From the NCBI RefSeq assembly GCF_004345265.1, contig NZ_SLUM01000003.1, positions 1 through 64,000 on the forward strand: 64,000 nucleotides of DNA. Reading direction: 5' to 3'. A program made the translations under genes and the position numbers. A model generated the notes under the pieces. That model was not told the origin of the DNA. It saw nothing but the letters and a program-made list of their open reading frames with translations, and made no database searches. Every line of letters begins with the position of its first letter. Within the stretch, counting starts at the first letter, position 1. The stretch is from Allofournierella massiliensis. Lineage in GTDB: Bacteria; Bacillota; Clostridia; Oscillospirales; Ruminococcaceae. Positions 55,335-63,992 of this stretch are shown here, one piece after another.

Positions 55335-56051
55335 ATGCGGCTGGACAAGTTTGTTGCCCAGAGCCTGCAGCTGCCCCGCAGCGCGGCCCGCACCCTGATC
55401 ACCAAAGGGCGGGTTACGGTGGACGGGCAGGTGTGCAAAAAGGCCGATACTGCCCTTTCCGGCTCCGAGACGGTGGTCGCCGAGGGCAAAGCCCTCACCT
55501 GCCAGCAGTTTGTGTACATTATGCTGAATAAGCCCAAGGGCGTGGTGAGCGCCAGCACCGACAGGCGCGACCGCACCGTGGTGGATCTGCTGGAGGGAGC
55601 CTATCCCCGGCGGGAGCTGTTCCCGGCGGGCCGGCTGGACAAAACCAGCACCGGCTTTGTGCTGCTCACCGACGACGGGGCCTTCGCCCACGCGATTCTT
55701 TCGCCCCGCCGCCATGTGCCCAAGACCTACCGGGTGGAGCTGGACACCCCGGTCACCCCGGCCATGGTCACGGCCTTTGCGCAGGGCGTGACGCTGGCAG
55801 ACGGCCAGGCGATGAAGCCGGCGGATCTGATTCCGGATCCGGAAAATCCTCTTGCGGCCACCGTGGTGCTGCATCAGGGGGTCTACCACCAGATCAAACG
55901 GATGTTCGGCGTGCTGGATGCAGGGGTCAACGAGCTGCACCGGCAGGCCATCGGGGGCCTTGCGCTGGATCCGGCGCTTGCCCCGGGCCAGTGGCGGCCC
56001 ATCACCGAAGAAGAGCTGGCCCGGCTTGCCCCGGGCGGACAAAATGCCTGA
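55335..56051 (+). CDS. 16S rRNA pseudouridine synthase, RsuA family
   Basis: This 238-residue protein has an N-terminal S4 RNA-binding domain (MRLDKFVAQSLQLPRSAARTLITKGRVTVDG) and an RsuA catalytic domain. Asp102 in GRLDKTSTGFVLLTDDG is the nucleophile. It probably modifies U516 of 16S rRNA by analogy with RsuA, but RluB/E-type targets are not excluded. Confidence 0.88.
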   Translation: MRLDKFVAQSLQLPRSAARTLITKGRVTVDGQVCKKADTALSGSETVVAEGKALTCQQFVYIMLNKPKGVVSASTDRRDRTVVDLLEGAYPRRELFPAGRLDKTSTGFVLLTDDGAFAHAILSPRRHVPKTYRVELDTPVTPAMVTAFAQGVTLADGQAMKPADLIPDPENPLAATVVLHQGVYHQIKRMFGVLDAGVNELHRQAIGGLALDPALAPGQWRPITEEELARLAPGGQNA

Positions 56052-56077
56052 AAATGGCTTTGCAAGGCCGTTTTTTT
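56051..56077 (+). terminator. Terminator
   Basis: AAAATGGC (56051-56058) with GCCGTTTT (56067-56074) and extra T. Confidence 0.7.
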
Positions 56078-56080
56078 GCA

Positions 56081-56225
56081 GTTCTTTCAAAGAACTTACA
56101 CAATTTTGTCGTAGGCTAAAAGGGTGCCTGACCCCCGGAATTTTGGTCGGTGTTCAAAATTACACAATAAATGGCAGAAAAAATCGTTGAAATATGTTGC
56201 AAAAGTATATTCCCTTGTGTAAAAT
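56081..56225 (+). promoter_or_regulatory. Promoter and palindrome before cdaR-like gene
   Basis: TTGCAA (56197-56202), 17 bases, TAAAAT (56220-56225). Upstream is a perfect repeat GTTCTTT-C-AAAGAAC (56081-56095). The AT-rich 258-base gap holds nothing else I can identify. Confidence 0.65.
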
Positions 56226-56309
56226 ATACACAGAGAGCCTGTGCAATTGTTCAAATATCACAAAGCTTATTGTGGAAAACATTACCGTAAAATAAAAGGG
56301 GAGCGTATT

Positions 56310-57392
56310 ATGGCAAACAGAGTGTTTCAGGGTGTTGTCTACCAGATGAAGGACGCCATCAATCGGGTGGTCGGTGTGGTGGATGAGACCGGCACCGTGA
56401 TTTCCTGTTCCGATCTGAACATGATCGGTGAGGTGCGGGACGGCTTTGTGGCCGAGCGCCTGACCGGTGACTGCTTCGTGAAGGATGGCTGCAGCTACCA
56501 TCAGTTCAGCTCCAACAAGCACAACGATTATGCTGTGTATGTGGAAGGCACCGATGAGACCGCGGCCCAGTTTGCCAGCCTGCTGGCCATCAGCCTGCAG
56601 AGCATCAAGCAGTATCACGACGAGAAGTTCGACAAGGCCAACTTCATCAAGAACGTGGTGCTGGACAATATCCTGCCCGGCGACATCTACGCCAAGGCCC
56701 GCGAGCTGCACTTCGCCACCGACGTGTCCCGCGTGGTGTTCCTGATCCGGGTGACCAGCGGCACCGACATCTCCGCTTATGATGTGGTGAGCAGCCTGTT
56801 CCCGGACAAGCAGAAGGACTTCGTGTTCAACATCAGCGAAACCGACACCGTGCTGGTGAAGGAGATCAAGCGGGGCATCGACCAGAAGGATCTGGAAAAG
56901 CTGGCCTCCAGCATCGTGGACACTCTGTCCGGCGAGCATTACATCAAGGCCACCGTGGGCATCGGTACCCCCATCGCCAACGTGAAGGACCTGGCCGCCA
57001 GCTTCAAGGAAGCGCAGGTGGCCATGGAGGTGGGCAAGGTGTTCGATACCGAGCAGTCCATCATCAGCTACGACAATCTGGGCATTGCCCGCCTGATCTA
57101 TCAGCTGCCCACCACCCTGTGCGAGATGTTCCTGCGCGAGGTGTTCAAGCAGGGCAGCATCGAGAGCCTGGACAACGAGACTCTGTTCACCATCCAGCGC
57201 TTCTTTGAAAACAACCTGAATGTTTCCGAGACCAGCCGCGGCCTGTTCGTGCACCGCAACACGCTGGTGTACCGCTTGGAGAAGATCAAAAAGCTCACCG
57301 GCCTGGATCTGCGGGAATTCGACGACGCCATCGTGTTCAAGGTGGCGCTGATGGTAAAGAAATATCTGAGCGCCAACCCGGCAAAATACTGA
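56310..57392 (+). CDS. CdaR/PucR-type transcriptional regulator
   Basis: This 360-residue protein has an N-terminal sugar-diacid-like sensor region, a middle GGDEF-like PucR fold and a C-terminal HTH_30 (NLNVSETSRGLFVHRNTLVYRLEKIKKLTGLDLREFDDA, about 310-348). Members often respond to small carbon compounds, and the ligand here is unknown. AAAGGGGAG precedes the ATG. Codon use differs little from neighbours. It lies 204 bases before ftsE. Confidence 0.82.
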   Translation: MANRVFQGVVYQMKDAINRVVGVVDETGTVISCSDLNMIGEVRDGFVAERLTGDCFVKDGCSYHQFSSNKHNDYAVYVEGTDETAAQFASLLAISLQSIKQYHDEKFDKANFIKNVVLDNILPGDIYAKARELHFATDVSRVVFLIRVTSGTDISAYDVVSSLFPDKQKDFVFNISETDTVLVKEIKRGIDQKDLEKLASSIVDTLSGEHYIKATVGIGTPIANVKDLAASFKEAQVAMEVGKVFDTEQSIISYDNLGIARLIYQLPTTLCEMFLREVFKQGSIESLDNETLFTIQRFFENNLNVSETSRGLFVHRNTLVYRLEKIKKLTGLDLREFDDAIVFKVALMVKKYLSANPAKY

Positions 57393-57596
57393 TCACGCGC
57401 AGGCCCGGAGCCTGTGCCGGGCGGCGAAGTCTGCATGGGCCGGCCGCTATGCCGCACCGCGGTGCCAATTGTTGCACCGCGGCGCTTTGCGCCGGCCCTG
57501 TTTTTTTGTAACAGCGAAACAGCAACCAACAAAAGGAAAAAATGGCCGCTCAGCGGCCGCGCAGCTCGCAGGCAGGGCAGCGCAAGGGGAGAAGAA

Positions 57597-58301
57597 ATGA
57601 TTGTATTTGACCGCGTTTCCAAGGTGTACCCCGGGGGCAACACCGCACTGAAAAATGTGAGCCTTCACATCCAAAAAGGCGAGTTCGTGTTCGTTCTGGG
57701 GCATTCCGGCGCGGGCAAATCCACCTTCCTGAAGCTGATCCTGCGGGAGGAGAAGGCCACCAGTGGCCGGGTGTTTGTGAACGGCAAGGACCTGACCCGC
57801 ATGAAGGAGCGTGAGGTGCCCTACCTGCGCCGCAACATGGGTGTGGTGTTCCAGGACTTCCGCCTCATTCCCAGCATGACCGCCTATGAAAACGTGGCCT
57901 TCGCCATGCGGGTGACCAACATTCCCGAAAAGAAGATCGCCAGCCGGGTGCCCTATGTGTTCAGCCTGGTTGGCCTTTCCGAAAAAATGGACAAATACCC
58001 GGACGAGCTTTCCGGCGGCGAGCAGCAGCGCGTGGCGCTGGCCCGTGCACTGGTGCACAGCCCCCAGCTGATCATTGCCGACGAGCCCACCGGCAACATT
58101 GACCCGGAGCTGAGCATCGAGATGATGGAGCTGCTCAGCGCCATCAACAGCGTGGGCATCACCGTGGTGGTGGTTACCCACGAGCATGAGCTGGCCCGCC
58201 ACTTCAGCAAGCGGGTGATCACCATCGACCACGGCAACGTGATCGGTGACTCCCAGAACCGGCAGGATGCCACCGACGAAGCAGGGGAGGTGATCCTGTG
58301 A
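57597..58301 (+). CDS. ftsE: Cell division ATPase FtsE
   Basis: This 234-residue ABC ATPase has Walker A GHSGAGKST (about 36-44), Q-loop MGVVFQDFRLIPSMT, signature LSGGEQQRVALARAL and Walker B LIIADEPTGNIDP. FtsE with FtsX controls peptidoglycan hydrolases rather than transporting a solute. AAGGGGAG precedes the ATG. The stop overlaps the ftsX GTG. Confidence 0.95.
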   Translation: MIVFDRVSKVYPGGNTALKNVSLHIQKGEFVFVLGHSGAGKSTFLKLILREEKATSGRVFVNGKDLTRMKEREVPYLRRNMGVVFQDFRLIPSMTAYENVAFAMRVTNIPEKKIASRVPYVFSLVGLSEKMDKYPDELSGGEQQRVALARALVHSPQLIIADEPTGNIDPELSIEMMELLSAINSVGITVVVVTHEHELARHFSKRVITIDHGNVIGDSQNRQDATDEAGEVIL

Positions 58302-59206
58302 AGTGGTCCAGCTTTAAATACCTTGCCCGTCAGGGCCTTCACAACATGATCAACAACCGGCTGATGAGCTTTGCCAGCGTGGGCGTGCTCACCGTCTGCC
58401 TGATCATCACCGGCGTGGCCGGTCTGTTCACCGCCAACATGAACAGCCTGATGCTGTATCTGCGCAGCCAGAACGAGGTGGTCGTCTATCTGGACGAAAA
58501 CCTGGACGAGGCGGGCCTCGCCTCGGTGGACAGCGCCCTGCGCTCCATCAGCGGCCTCAAGGAAGTGACCTATGTGTCCAAGGATGAGGCGCTGGATCTG
58601 ATGCGGGATTCCATGGGCGACAAGGCCGACCTGTTCGATGTGTTTGAGGGCGAGGAAAACCCCTTCCTGGCCAACTACAAGGTGGTTTTGCAGGACGTGG
58701 GCCAGATGGATGAGATCGTGCCCCAGCTGGAGAGCATCTCCGGCGTGGTGGACGTGAACGTGCCCACCGGCCTTTCCGACCTGGTGGTGAACATCCATAA
58801 GGCGGTCACCGTGATCAGTGTGGGCCTTGTGGTGGTGCTGGGCTTCGTGAGCATCGTGGTCATCAGCAACACCATCCGGCTGACCGTGTTCGCCCGCCGC
58901 AAGGAGATCAACATCATGAAATATGTGGGCGCCACCAACGGCTTCATCCGTCTGCCCTTCTTTGTGGAGGGCATCGCCGTGGGCCTGATCGCCGGGCTGA
59001 TCTCCTCGGCCATTGTGCTGGGCGGCTACCAGCTGCTGATCATTTACAGCGTGGATTTCCCCGCCTTCTGGGGCAGCATTCTGAACAGCGTGCTGCTGGG
59101 CATGGATCAGGTCTGGTGGAAGGTGCTGGTTGCCTTCCTGGCCTTCGGCAGCCTGATCGGCAGTGTGGGCACTGCCACCTCCATCCGCAAATACCTGCAC
59201 GTATAA
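58298..59206 (+). CDS. ftsX: Cell division membrane protein FtsX
   Basis: This 302-residue protein has four membrane spans with the large extracellular loop between spans 1 and 2 (about 50-165), which in other species binds a hydrolase activator. The C-terminal FtsX domain contains VVVISNTIRLTVFARRKEINIMKYVGATNGFIRLPFF. Start codon is GTG (GTGA overlap with ftsE). The next gene encodes a suitable partner. Confidence 0.94.
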   Translation: MKWSSFKYLARQGLHNMINNRLMSFASVGVLTVCLIITGVAGLFTANMNSLMLYLRSQNEVVVYLDENLDEAGLASVDSALRSISGLKEVTYVSKDEALDLMRDSMGDKADLFDVFEGEENPFLANYKVVLQDVGQMDEIVPQLESISGVVDVNVPTGLSDLVVNIHKAVTVISVGLVVVLGFVSIVVISNTIRLTVFARRKEINIMKYVGATNGFIRLPFFVEGIAVGLIAGLISSAIVLGGYQLLIIYSVDFPAFWGSILNSVLLGMDQVWWKVLVAFLAFGSLIGSVGTATSIRKYLHV

Positions 59207-59258
59207 ACCGCGATCCGCGGCCGGCCGGCCGCGGGCGCCAGCAAAAGGAGCGATTCTC

Positions 59259-60413
59259 ATGAGCAAGCAACTTCGGGCACCCTGGCGGCGGGCGCTGTGC
59301 GGCGCGCTGGCTGTGTGCATGGCTGCCGTATGCGGCGGCGCGGCGGCAAGCGCCGACTATAAATCCGACTGGGAGAAGGCCGAGCAGGAGCTGAAAAAGG
59401 AAGAGCAGGTCCTTCAGCAGATCCAGAACGAGAAGGACAAGGCGGAGCAGCAGAAAAAGAGTCTGGAAAATCAGCAGACCATCATCATCAGCCAGATCAA
59501 CGATACCATCGATCAGATCAACCAGAAGAACAGCGAAATCGCCATCCAGCAGCAGGCCATTGCAGACCAGCAGGCGGTGATCGACGAGCGCTGGGCGGAC
59601 TTCAAGGAACGCATGCAGGCCATGCAGGTGATGCAGGATAGCGGCGCCGTGGCAGTGCTGGCCAGCGCCCAGAGCCTGTACGATCTGCTCACCTATTCCG
59701 ATAACCTGCAGCGCATCAGCGAAAAGGATACCGAGATCCTGCAGGAAATGAACGACGAAAAGGCCAAGCTGGAGGCAGAGGAAGCCGAGCTGGAGGCAGC
59801 CAAGGCCGAGCTGGAGGACGCGAAAGCCGCGCTGGATAAAAAGGAAAACCAGCTGGCCGCCAACATTCAGGCCCAGAACAAGACCATCAGCCAGAAGGAG
59901 GCCGCAGCCGAGGCACAGGAGACCGTGGTGGCCGAAAAGCAGAAGCGGGCGGACGAGGCCGAGAAGCAGTACGAAGCCTGGGTGGCCAGCCAGGCTTCCA
60001 CCGGCAGCGGCGTGAGCGCCGAGGGCTTCCGCTGGCCGCTGGACATCGCCGGACGGGTGACCACCGAGTTCGGCGCCACCCAGAACATCAACGGCGTGAT
60101 TCAGACCGGCCACAGCGGCATGGACATCGCCGCCCCCGCCGGGACCCCCATCAAGGCTGCCCATGACGGCAAGATCTCTTCCACCACCGGCCACTGGAGT
60201 TACGGCAACGTGGTCATGGTGGACAACGGCGACGGCGTGACCACTCTGTATGCCCACATGAGCAGCATTGCCGTGGGCGTTGGCCAGTCGGTAAAGCAGG
60301 GCGACGTGATCGGTTATGTGGGAAATACCGGCAATTCCTATGGCAATCATCTGCACTTTGAGGTGCGTATCAACGGCGTGAAGCAGAACCCCCGCAATTA
60401 TGTGGCGTTCTGA
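59259..60413 (+). CDS. EnvC-like murein hydrolase activator / M23 peptidase
   Basis: This 384-residue exported protein has a signal peptide (about 1-35) and a long coiled coil (about 38-245, Gln/Glu/Lys-rich). A LytM/M23 domain spans about 258-384. Zinc ligands are present: His285 and Asp289 (HSGMD), and His364/His366 in HLHFEV. Unlike EnvC, which has lost its metal site, this one may be an active endopeptidase. Position after ftsEX implies gating by FtsX. AAAAGGAG precedes the ATG. Confidence 0.9.
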   Translation: MSKQLRAPWRRALCGALAVCMAAVCGGAAASADYKSDWEKAEQELKKEEQVLQQIQNEKDKAEQQKKSLENQQTIIISQINDTIDQINQKNSEIAIQQQAIADQQAVIDERWADFKERMQAMQVMQDSGAVAVLASAQSLYDLLTYSDNLQRISEKDTEILQEMNDEKAKLEAEEAELEAAKAELEDAKAALDKKENQLAANIQAQNKTISQKEAAAEAQETVVAEKQKRADEAEKQYEAWVASQASTGSGVSAEGFRWPLDIAGRVTTEFGATQNINGVIQTGHSGMDIAAPAGTPIKAAHDGKISSTTGHWSYGNVVMVDNGDGVTTLYAHMSSIAVGVGQSVKQGDVIGYVGNTGNSYGNHLHFEVRINGVKQNPRNYVAF

Positions 60414-60442
60414 TGTCCGCCCTCAACAACGAAAGGAGCCCC

Positions 60443-60550
60443 ATGAAGGATAATAAAAAACTCGTTCGTACCGTGAGCCTGGTGCTTGCCGTGCTCATGG
60501 TGCTCACCATCTTCAGCTCCATGGCGATCCAGATCGCCTATCTGATCTGA
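60443..60550 (+). CDS. 35-residue single-span membrane protein
   Basis: The ATG at 60443 follows GAAAGGAGCCC and encodes a short basic N-terminus (MKDNKKLVRT) and one hydrophobic helix (SLVLAVLMVLTIFSSMAIQI). It lies 29 bases after the M23 gene and 31 bases before ctpA. Ribosome site, spacing and topology all support a real gene. It could modulate FtsX, the M23 protein or CtpA; nothing in sequence decides this. Confidence 0.7.
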   Translation: MKDNKKLVRTVSLVLAVLMVLTIFSSMAIQIAYLI

Positions 60551-60581
60551 CCGGCAAACGCCACGGAGGAAACGCAAGACC

Positions 60582-61937
60582 ATGAACAAGAAGATTTCCA
60601 TCAGCATGGCGCTGACCATCGCCATCATCGCCATGACGGTGACCTTTTCCATCACCATGATTCTGGCGCGCCAGATGTTCGACGCCACCATCCCTTCCGT
60701 CAAGGAAAAGGAGAGCATGTACAGCAAGATCGCCGAGCTGGACAAATATGTGCGCGCCAACTACTACGGCGATATTCAGGATGCCACCCTGAACGATATG
60801 ATGGCCTACGGCTATGTGCTGGGCATTGGCGATAAGAACGCCAGCTACTACACCGCGAAGCAGTACGCCGAGCTGGTGGAGGTGCAGAACGGCAACATCA
60901 TGGGCATCGGCGTGGACGTGGTGAAGGATTCCTCGGGCCATGCCCGCATCACCAAGGTTTACGATTCCAGCCCCGCCTCTGAGCTGGGCCTGCAGGTGGG
61001 CGGCTTCATCACCGCCATCAACGGGGCCGAGGTGAAGGGCCTGACCGCCGCCAACGTGACCGCCCAGCTGCAGGGCGAGGCGGGCACCGAGGTGACCGTG
61101 ACCTACATGGCGCCGGACGGCACCACCGCCGACCACACCATCAACCGCAGCCGCTATACCATCCCCAGTGTGGAATACCAGATGCTGGGCGAAAGCTACG
61201 GTTATATCCGCATCTACCGGTTTGACGGTACCACGCAGGGTACCTTCAGCAAGGCAGTGGAGGATCTGCAGAATCAGGGCGCAAAGGCGCTGATCTTCGA
61301 CCTGCGCGACAATGCCGGCGGCCAGATGGACGTGGCGGTGAACTGCATCGACCAGCTGGTGCCCGAGGCGGACATCGTGTTCGCGGAGGACAAGAACGGC
61401 GAGCAGACCCTGCTGGGCTCCAGCGATGAAAACTATGTGGATCTGCCCATGGTGGTGCTGGTGAACAGCGGCACCGCCAGCACCGCGGAGCTGTTTGCCG
61501 CCAGCCTGCGCCAGCTTTCCGGTGCCCAGCTGGTGGGCAGCACCACCGCGGGCAAGGGCACCATTCAGGCGGACCCCTACCGCATGAGCGACGGCAGCGC
61601 CGTGGTTATCACCACTGCCAAGATGCTCACCTCGGATAAGACCAGCTTCGACGGCACCGGCCTGACCGTGGACGTTGAGGTGGCCACCAAGGCCGACGGC
61701 AGCGACACCACGCTGGTGGGCGTGGAGGAGGATACCCAGGTTCAGAAGGCCGAGGGCGTTGCCCAGACCATGACCGGTGGAACCGCTTCCACCGGTACCG
61801 ATGCCACCAGCGCCGCCAGCGGCGACGCTTCCGCCAGCCAGAGCACCGATGAGGGCGGCGAGACTACCGGCGAGAGCACGGATGCCAGCACTGCGGCGGA
61901 AAGCACTGCCCAGACCGACGGCACCGACGGCGAATAA
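60582..61937 (+). CDS. ctpA: C-terminal processing protease CtpA (S41)
   Basis: This 451-residue protein has an N-terminal signal anchor (about 8-30) and a PDZ domain (about 105-190, GIGVDVVKDSSGHARITKVYDSSPA). The S41 catalytic domain has Ser300 (NSGTASTAEL) and Lys325 (TTAGKGT), the usual 25-residue spacing. A Thr/Ser/Glu-rich tail follows from about 390. CtpA-type proteases trim exported proteins, including cell-wall hydrolases, which suits the neighbours. GGAGG precedes the ATG. Confidence 0.93.
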   Translation: MNKKISISMALTIAIIAMTVTFSITMILARQMFDATIPSVKEKESMYSKIAELDKYVRANYYGDIQDATLNDMMAYGYVLGIGDKNASYYTAKQYAELVEVQNGNIMGIGVDVVKDSSGHARITKVYDSSPASELGLQVGGFITAINGAEVKGLTAANVTAQLQGEAGTEVTVTYMAPDGTTADHTINRSRYTIPSVEYQMLGESYGYIRIYRFDGTTQGTFSKAVEDLQNQGAKALIFDLRDNAGGQMDVAVNCIDQLVPEADIVFAEDKNGEQTLLGSSDENYVDLPMVVLVNSGTASTAELFAASLRQLSGAQLVGSTTAGKGTIQADPYRMSDGSAVVITTAKMLTSDKTSFDGTGLTVDVEVATKADGSDTTLVGVEEDTQVQKAEGVAQTMTGGTASTGTDATSAASGDASASQSTDEGGETTGESTDASTAAESTAQTDGTDGE

Positions 61938-62051
61938 TTTCAAAATGATCCAGCGGCGCTCCGGCGGCCCATGCAGATGGGCGGCGGGGCGCTGCTGTCT
62001 GCCCGGGAAAAGCTCCGGGCGGGCGCGAGAGAAACAGAAAGGCGGGACCCT

Positions 62052-62912
62052 ATGCCCAATTTAACGGATATTTCCACCATTCGGGACCTTTGCGCCCGGT
62101 ATGACTTCGCACTGTCCAAGGGATTTGGGCAGAACTTCATTGTGAACCCGGGCATCTGCCCCAAGATCGTGGAGGCCGCGGGCATCGACAAGAGCTGGGG
62201 CGTGATTGAGGTTGGCCCCGGGGTGGGCGTGCTCACCAAGGAGCTGGCCCTGCGGGCAAACAAGGTGGTGGCCATCGAGGTGGATCAGCGCCTGCCGCCC
62301 CTGCTGGCGGAGACGCTGGCCGAGTTCGATAACGTGGAAATCCTTCTGCAGGATGTGCTGAAGGTGGACCTGGCCGGCCTGATCCGGGAGAAATTCGCCG
62401 GAATGCCGGTGGCGGTGTGCGCCAACCTGCCCTACTACATCACCAGCCCCATCCTGATGCGGCTGCTGGAGGAGAAACTGCCCATTCAGCACATCACGGT
62501 TATGGTGCAGAAGGAGGCGGCAGACCGCATCACGGCCACGCCCGGTACCCGTCAGGCGGGCGCCATCAGCTATGCGGTGGATTACTATGCAAAGCCCCGG
62601 CTGCTGTTCACGGTACAGCCCGGCAGCTTCTATCCGCCGCCGAAGGTGACCAGCGCGGTGATTCAGCTGCAGGTGCGCGAGCAGCCCGCGGTGCAGGTGG
62701 AAAACGAGGAAGGCTTTTTCAAGCTGGTGCGGGCGGCTTTTGGCCAGCGGCGCAAGACCGCGGCCAACTCCATCAGCAGCGGTCTGGGTCTGCCCAAGGC
62801 CCAGGTGGCCGCGGCGCTGGAGGCGGCGGGCCTGAGCCCCACCGCCCGCCCCGAGCAGCTCACGCTGGAAGATTTCTGCGCCTTGCAGAAGGCGCTGGAG
62901 GCGGCAAAATAA
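62052..62912 (+). CDS. rsmA: 16S rRNA dimethyladenosine transferase RsmA (KsgA)
   Basis: This 286-residue methyltransferase has GFGQNFIVN, SAM motif IEVGPGVGVLTKELA, motif VDQRLPPLL and catalytic NLPYYITSPI. The C-terminal region has FYPPPKVTSAVI and AAFGQRRKTAANSI. It dimethylates A1518 and A1519 of 16S rRNA. GAAAGGCGGG lies nine bases before the ATG at 62052. Separated from ctpA by 114 bases. Confidence 0.96.
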   Translation: MPNLTDISTIRDLCARYDFALSKGFGQNFIVNPGICPKIVEAAGIDKSWGVIEVGPGVGVLTKELALRANKVVAIEVDQRLPPLLAETLAEFDNVEILLQDVLKVDLAGLIREKFAGMPVAVCANLPYYITSPILMRLLEEKLPIQHITVMVQKEAADRITATPGTRQAGAISYAVDYYAKPRLLFTVQPGSFYPPPKVTSAVIQLQVREQPAVQVENEEGFFKLVRAAFGQRRKTAANSISSGLGLPKAQVAAALEAAGLSPTARPEQLTLEDFCALQKALEAAK

Positions 62913-62986
62913 GCCGCCGGTTTGCAAAACGGAACCATGTCGCCGGGCCCCGGCAAAAGGGAAGGAGCCCGGCGACAAAAACCGTC

Positions 62987-63015
62987 TTGCACCCGGACGA
63001 TTTTTTTGGTATAAT
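62987..63015 (+). promoter_or_regulatory. tRNA-Thr promoter
   Basis: TTGCAC (62987-62992), 17 bases, TATAAT (63010-63015). Confidence 0.8.
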
Positions 63016-63031
63016 GTCTCTTGTTGAATAT

Positions 63032-63107
63032 GCTGGTGTAGCACAGCTGGTAGTGCAGCTGATTTGTAATCAGCAGGTCGGGGGTTCGAATCCGTCCACC
63101 AGCTCCA
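63032..63107 (+). tRNA. tRNA-Thr (anticodon TGT)
   Basis: A 76-base cloverleaf: acceptor GCTGGTG/CACCAGC, D arm with GCTGGTAGTGCAGC, anticodon stem GCTGA/TCAGC around loop TTTGTAA, and T loop GGTTCGAATCC. The CCA end is encoded. It is a single tRNA with its own promoter and terminator. Confidence 0.95.
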
Positions 63108-63133
63108 GTTCGTCGCGGACTCCGGTCCGTGCA

Positions 63134-63227
63134 AAAGCCCCGGTCGAAGGACCGGGGCTTTCTTCATCCCTGCGTCGCTCCTCACTTCCCCATGAAAATT
63201 TGCTCCGCAAATTTTCATGGGGGCCCC
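63134..63227. repeat. Direct repeat unit A with terminator and hairpin
   Basis: Contains the tRNA terminator AAAGCCCCGGTC-GAAG-GACCGGGGCTTT (63134-63161), a linker with GCGTCGCTCCTC, and a perfect 15-base hairpin CCCCATGAAAATTTG (63188-63202 with 63208-63222). It matches unit B at 63267-63362. Confidence 0.75.
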
Positions 63228-63266
63228 AGCAGGGCGTGGCCTGCCCGATGGACTGCGCTCCATTCA

Positions 63267-63362
63267 AAAAGCCCGGTCGAAAGACCGGGCTTTTCTCATA
63301 CCGCTGCGTCATTCCTCCTTCTCCCCACGAAACTTTGCTTTGCAAACTTTCGCGGGGGCCCC
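63267..63362. repeat. Direct repeat unit B
   Basis: Same order as unit A: AGCCCGGTC-GAAA-GACCGGGCT terminator stem, GCGTCATTCCTCC linker, and a CCCCACGAAACTTTG hairpin ending in GGGGGCCCC. Confidence 0.75.
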
Positions 63363-63409
63363 GGAAGTAAGTTCCGCCAAGGAGCTTGTCGATTTTTCCT
63401 TATTTCCTG

Positions 63410-63480
63410 TTCACTATTCACTTTTCACTAAACCGGCAGAGTCGATTTTTGGAAGGGAATAGTGAAGAGTGAATAGTGAA
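63410..63480. repeat. Inverted repeat before IVS-type gene
   Basis: TTCACTATTCACTTTTCACTA (63410-63430) is the complement of 63460-63480 at 20 of 21 bases. Its sub-motif TTCACTATTCAC is itself repetitive. Confidence 0.75.
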
Positions 63481-63516
63481 TAAGTAAGGTGTGCCGCATG
63501 CGCGGCACGGAGTTTA

Positions 63517-63879
63517 ATGGTTGGGGTGATGATTGTGCCCAGTCCGTTGCAGGATAAATCCAAAGCCTTCGCTTTGGAAATTATCCGGGTATGTAATGAA
63601 ATCAAGCGTGAAAAACGGGAGGGCGTTCTCACCAATCAGCTGATTCGATCTGGTACCAGCGTGGGGGCGAATATCCGGGAAGCCATGTATGCCCACGGTA
63701 AGGCTGATTTTATTGCAAAATTGCAGATTGCCCTGAAAGAATGTTCGGAAAGTGAGTACTGGCTGGAACTGTTGATCGAGAGCGGTTATTATGAAGATTC
63801 TGCCATTTTAAAGCAATGCACAAAGGTCAAACGACTGCTGATTGCTTCCATCAATACAGCGAAGAAGAAGCCAGTGTAA
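63517..63879 (+). CDS. Four-helix-bundle protein (23S rRNA IVS type)
   Basis: This 120-residue helical protein has the IVS-family core: SKAFALEIIRVCNEIKREKREGVLTNQLIRSGTSVGANIREA, then ADFIAKLQIALKECSESEYWLELL. Such proteins are encoded in 23S rRNA intervening sequences and as free-standing genes, forming pentameric bundles of unknown role. GGAG lies just before the ATG; an internal ATG four codons later is an alternative. Base composition is more AT-rich than the neighbours, consistent with transfer. An inverted repeat lies upstream. Confidence 0.82.
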   Translation: MVGVMIVPSPLQDKSKAFALEIIRVCNEIKREKREGVLTNQLIRSGTSVGANIREAMYAHGKADFIAKLQIALKECSESEYWLELLIESGYYEDSAILKQCTKVKRLLIASINTAKKKPV

Positions 63880-63910
63880 AAGTATCTGTTGTGTTGCGAT
63901 GTTTCAGCTC

Positions 63911-63944
63911 GCCGCAAGCTGTATTTGCTTGCGGCGCATTTTTT
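63911..63944 (+). terminator. Terminator of IVS-type gene
   Basis: GCCGCAAGC with GCTTGCGGC, then GCATTTTTT. Confidence 0.85.
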
Positions 63945-63963
63945 ATATCAGAACGCGCCTCTC

Positions 63964-63992
63964 TTCCAAATTCCGTCGGAGTTTGGTATAAT
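63964..63992 (+). promoter_or_regulatory. Promoter facing out of the window
   Basis: TTCCAA (63964-63969), 17 bases, TATAAT (63987-63992). The gene lies beyond the right edge. Confidence 0.55.
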
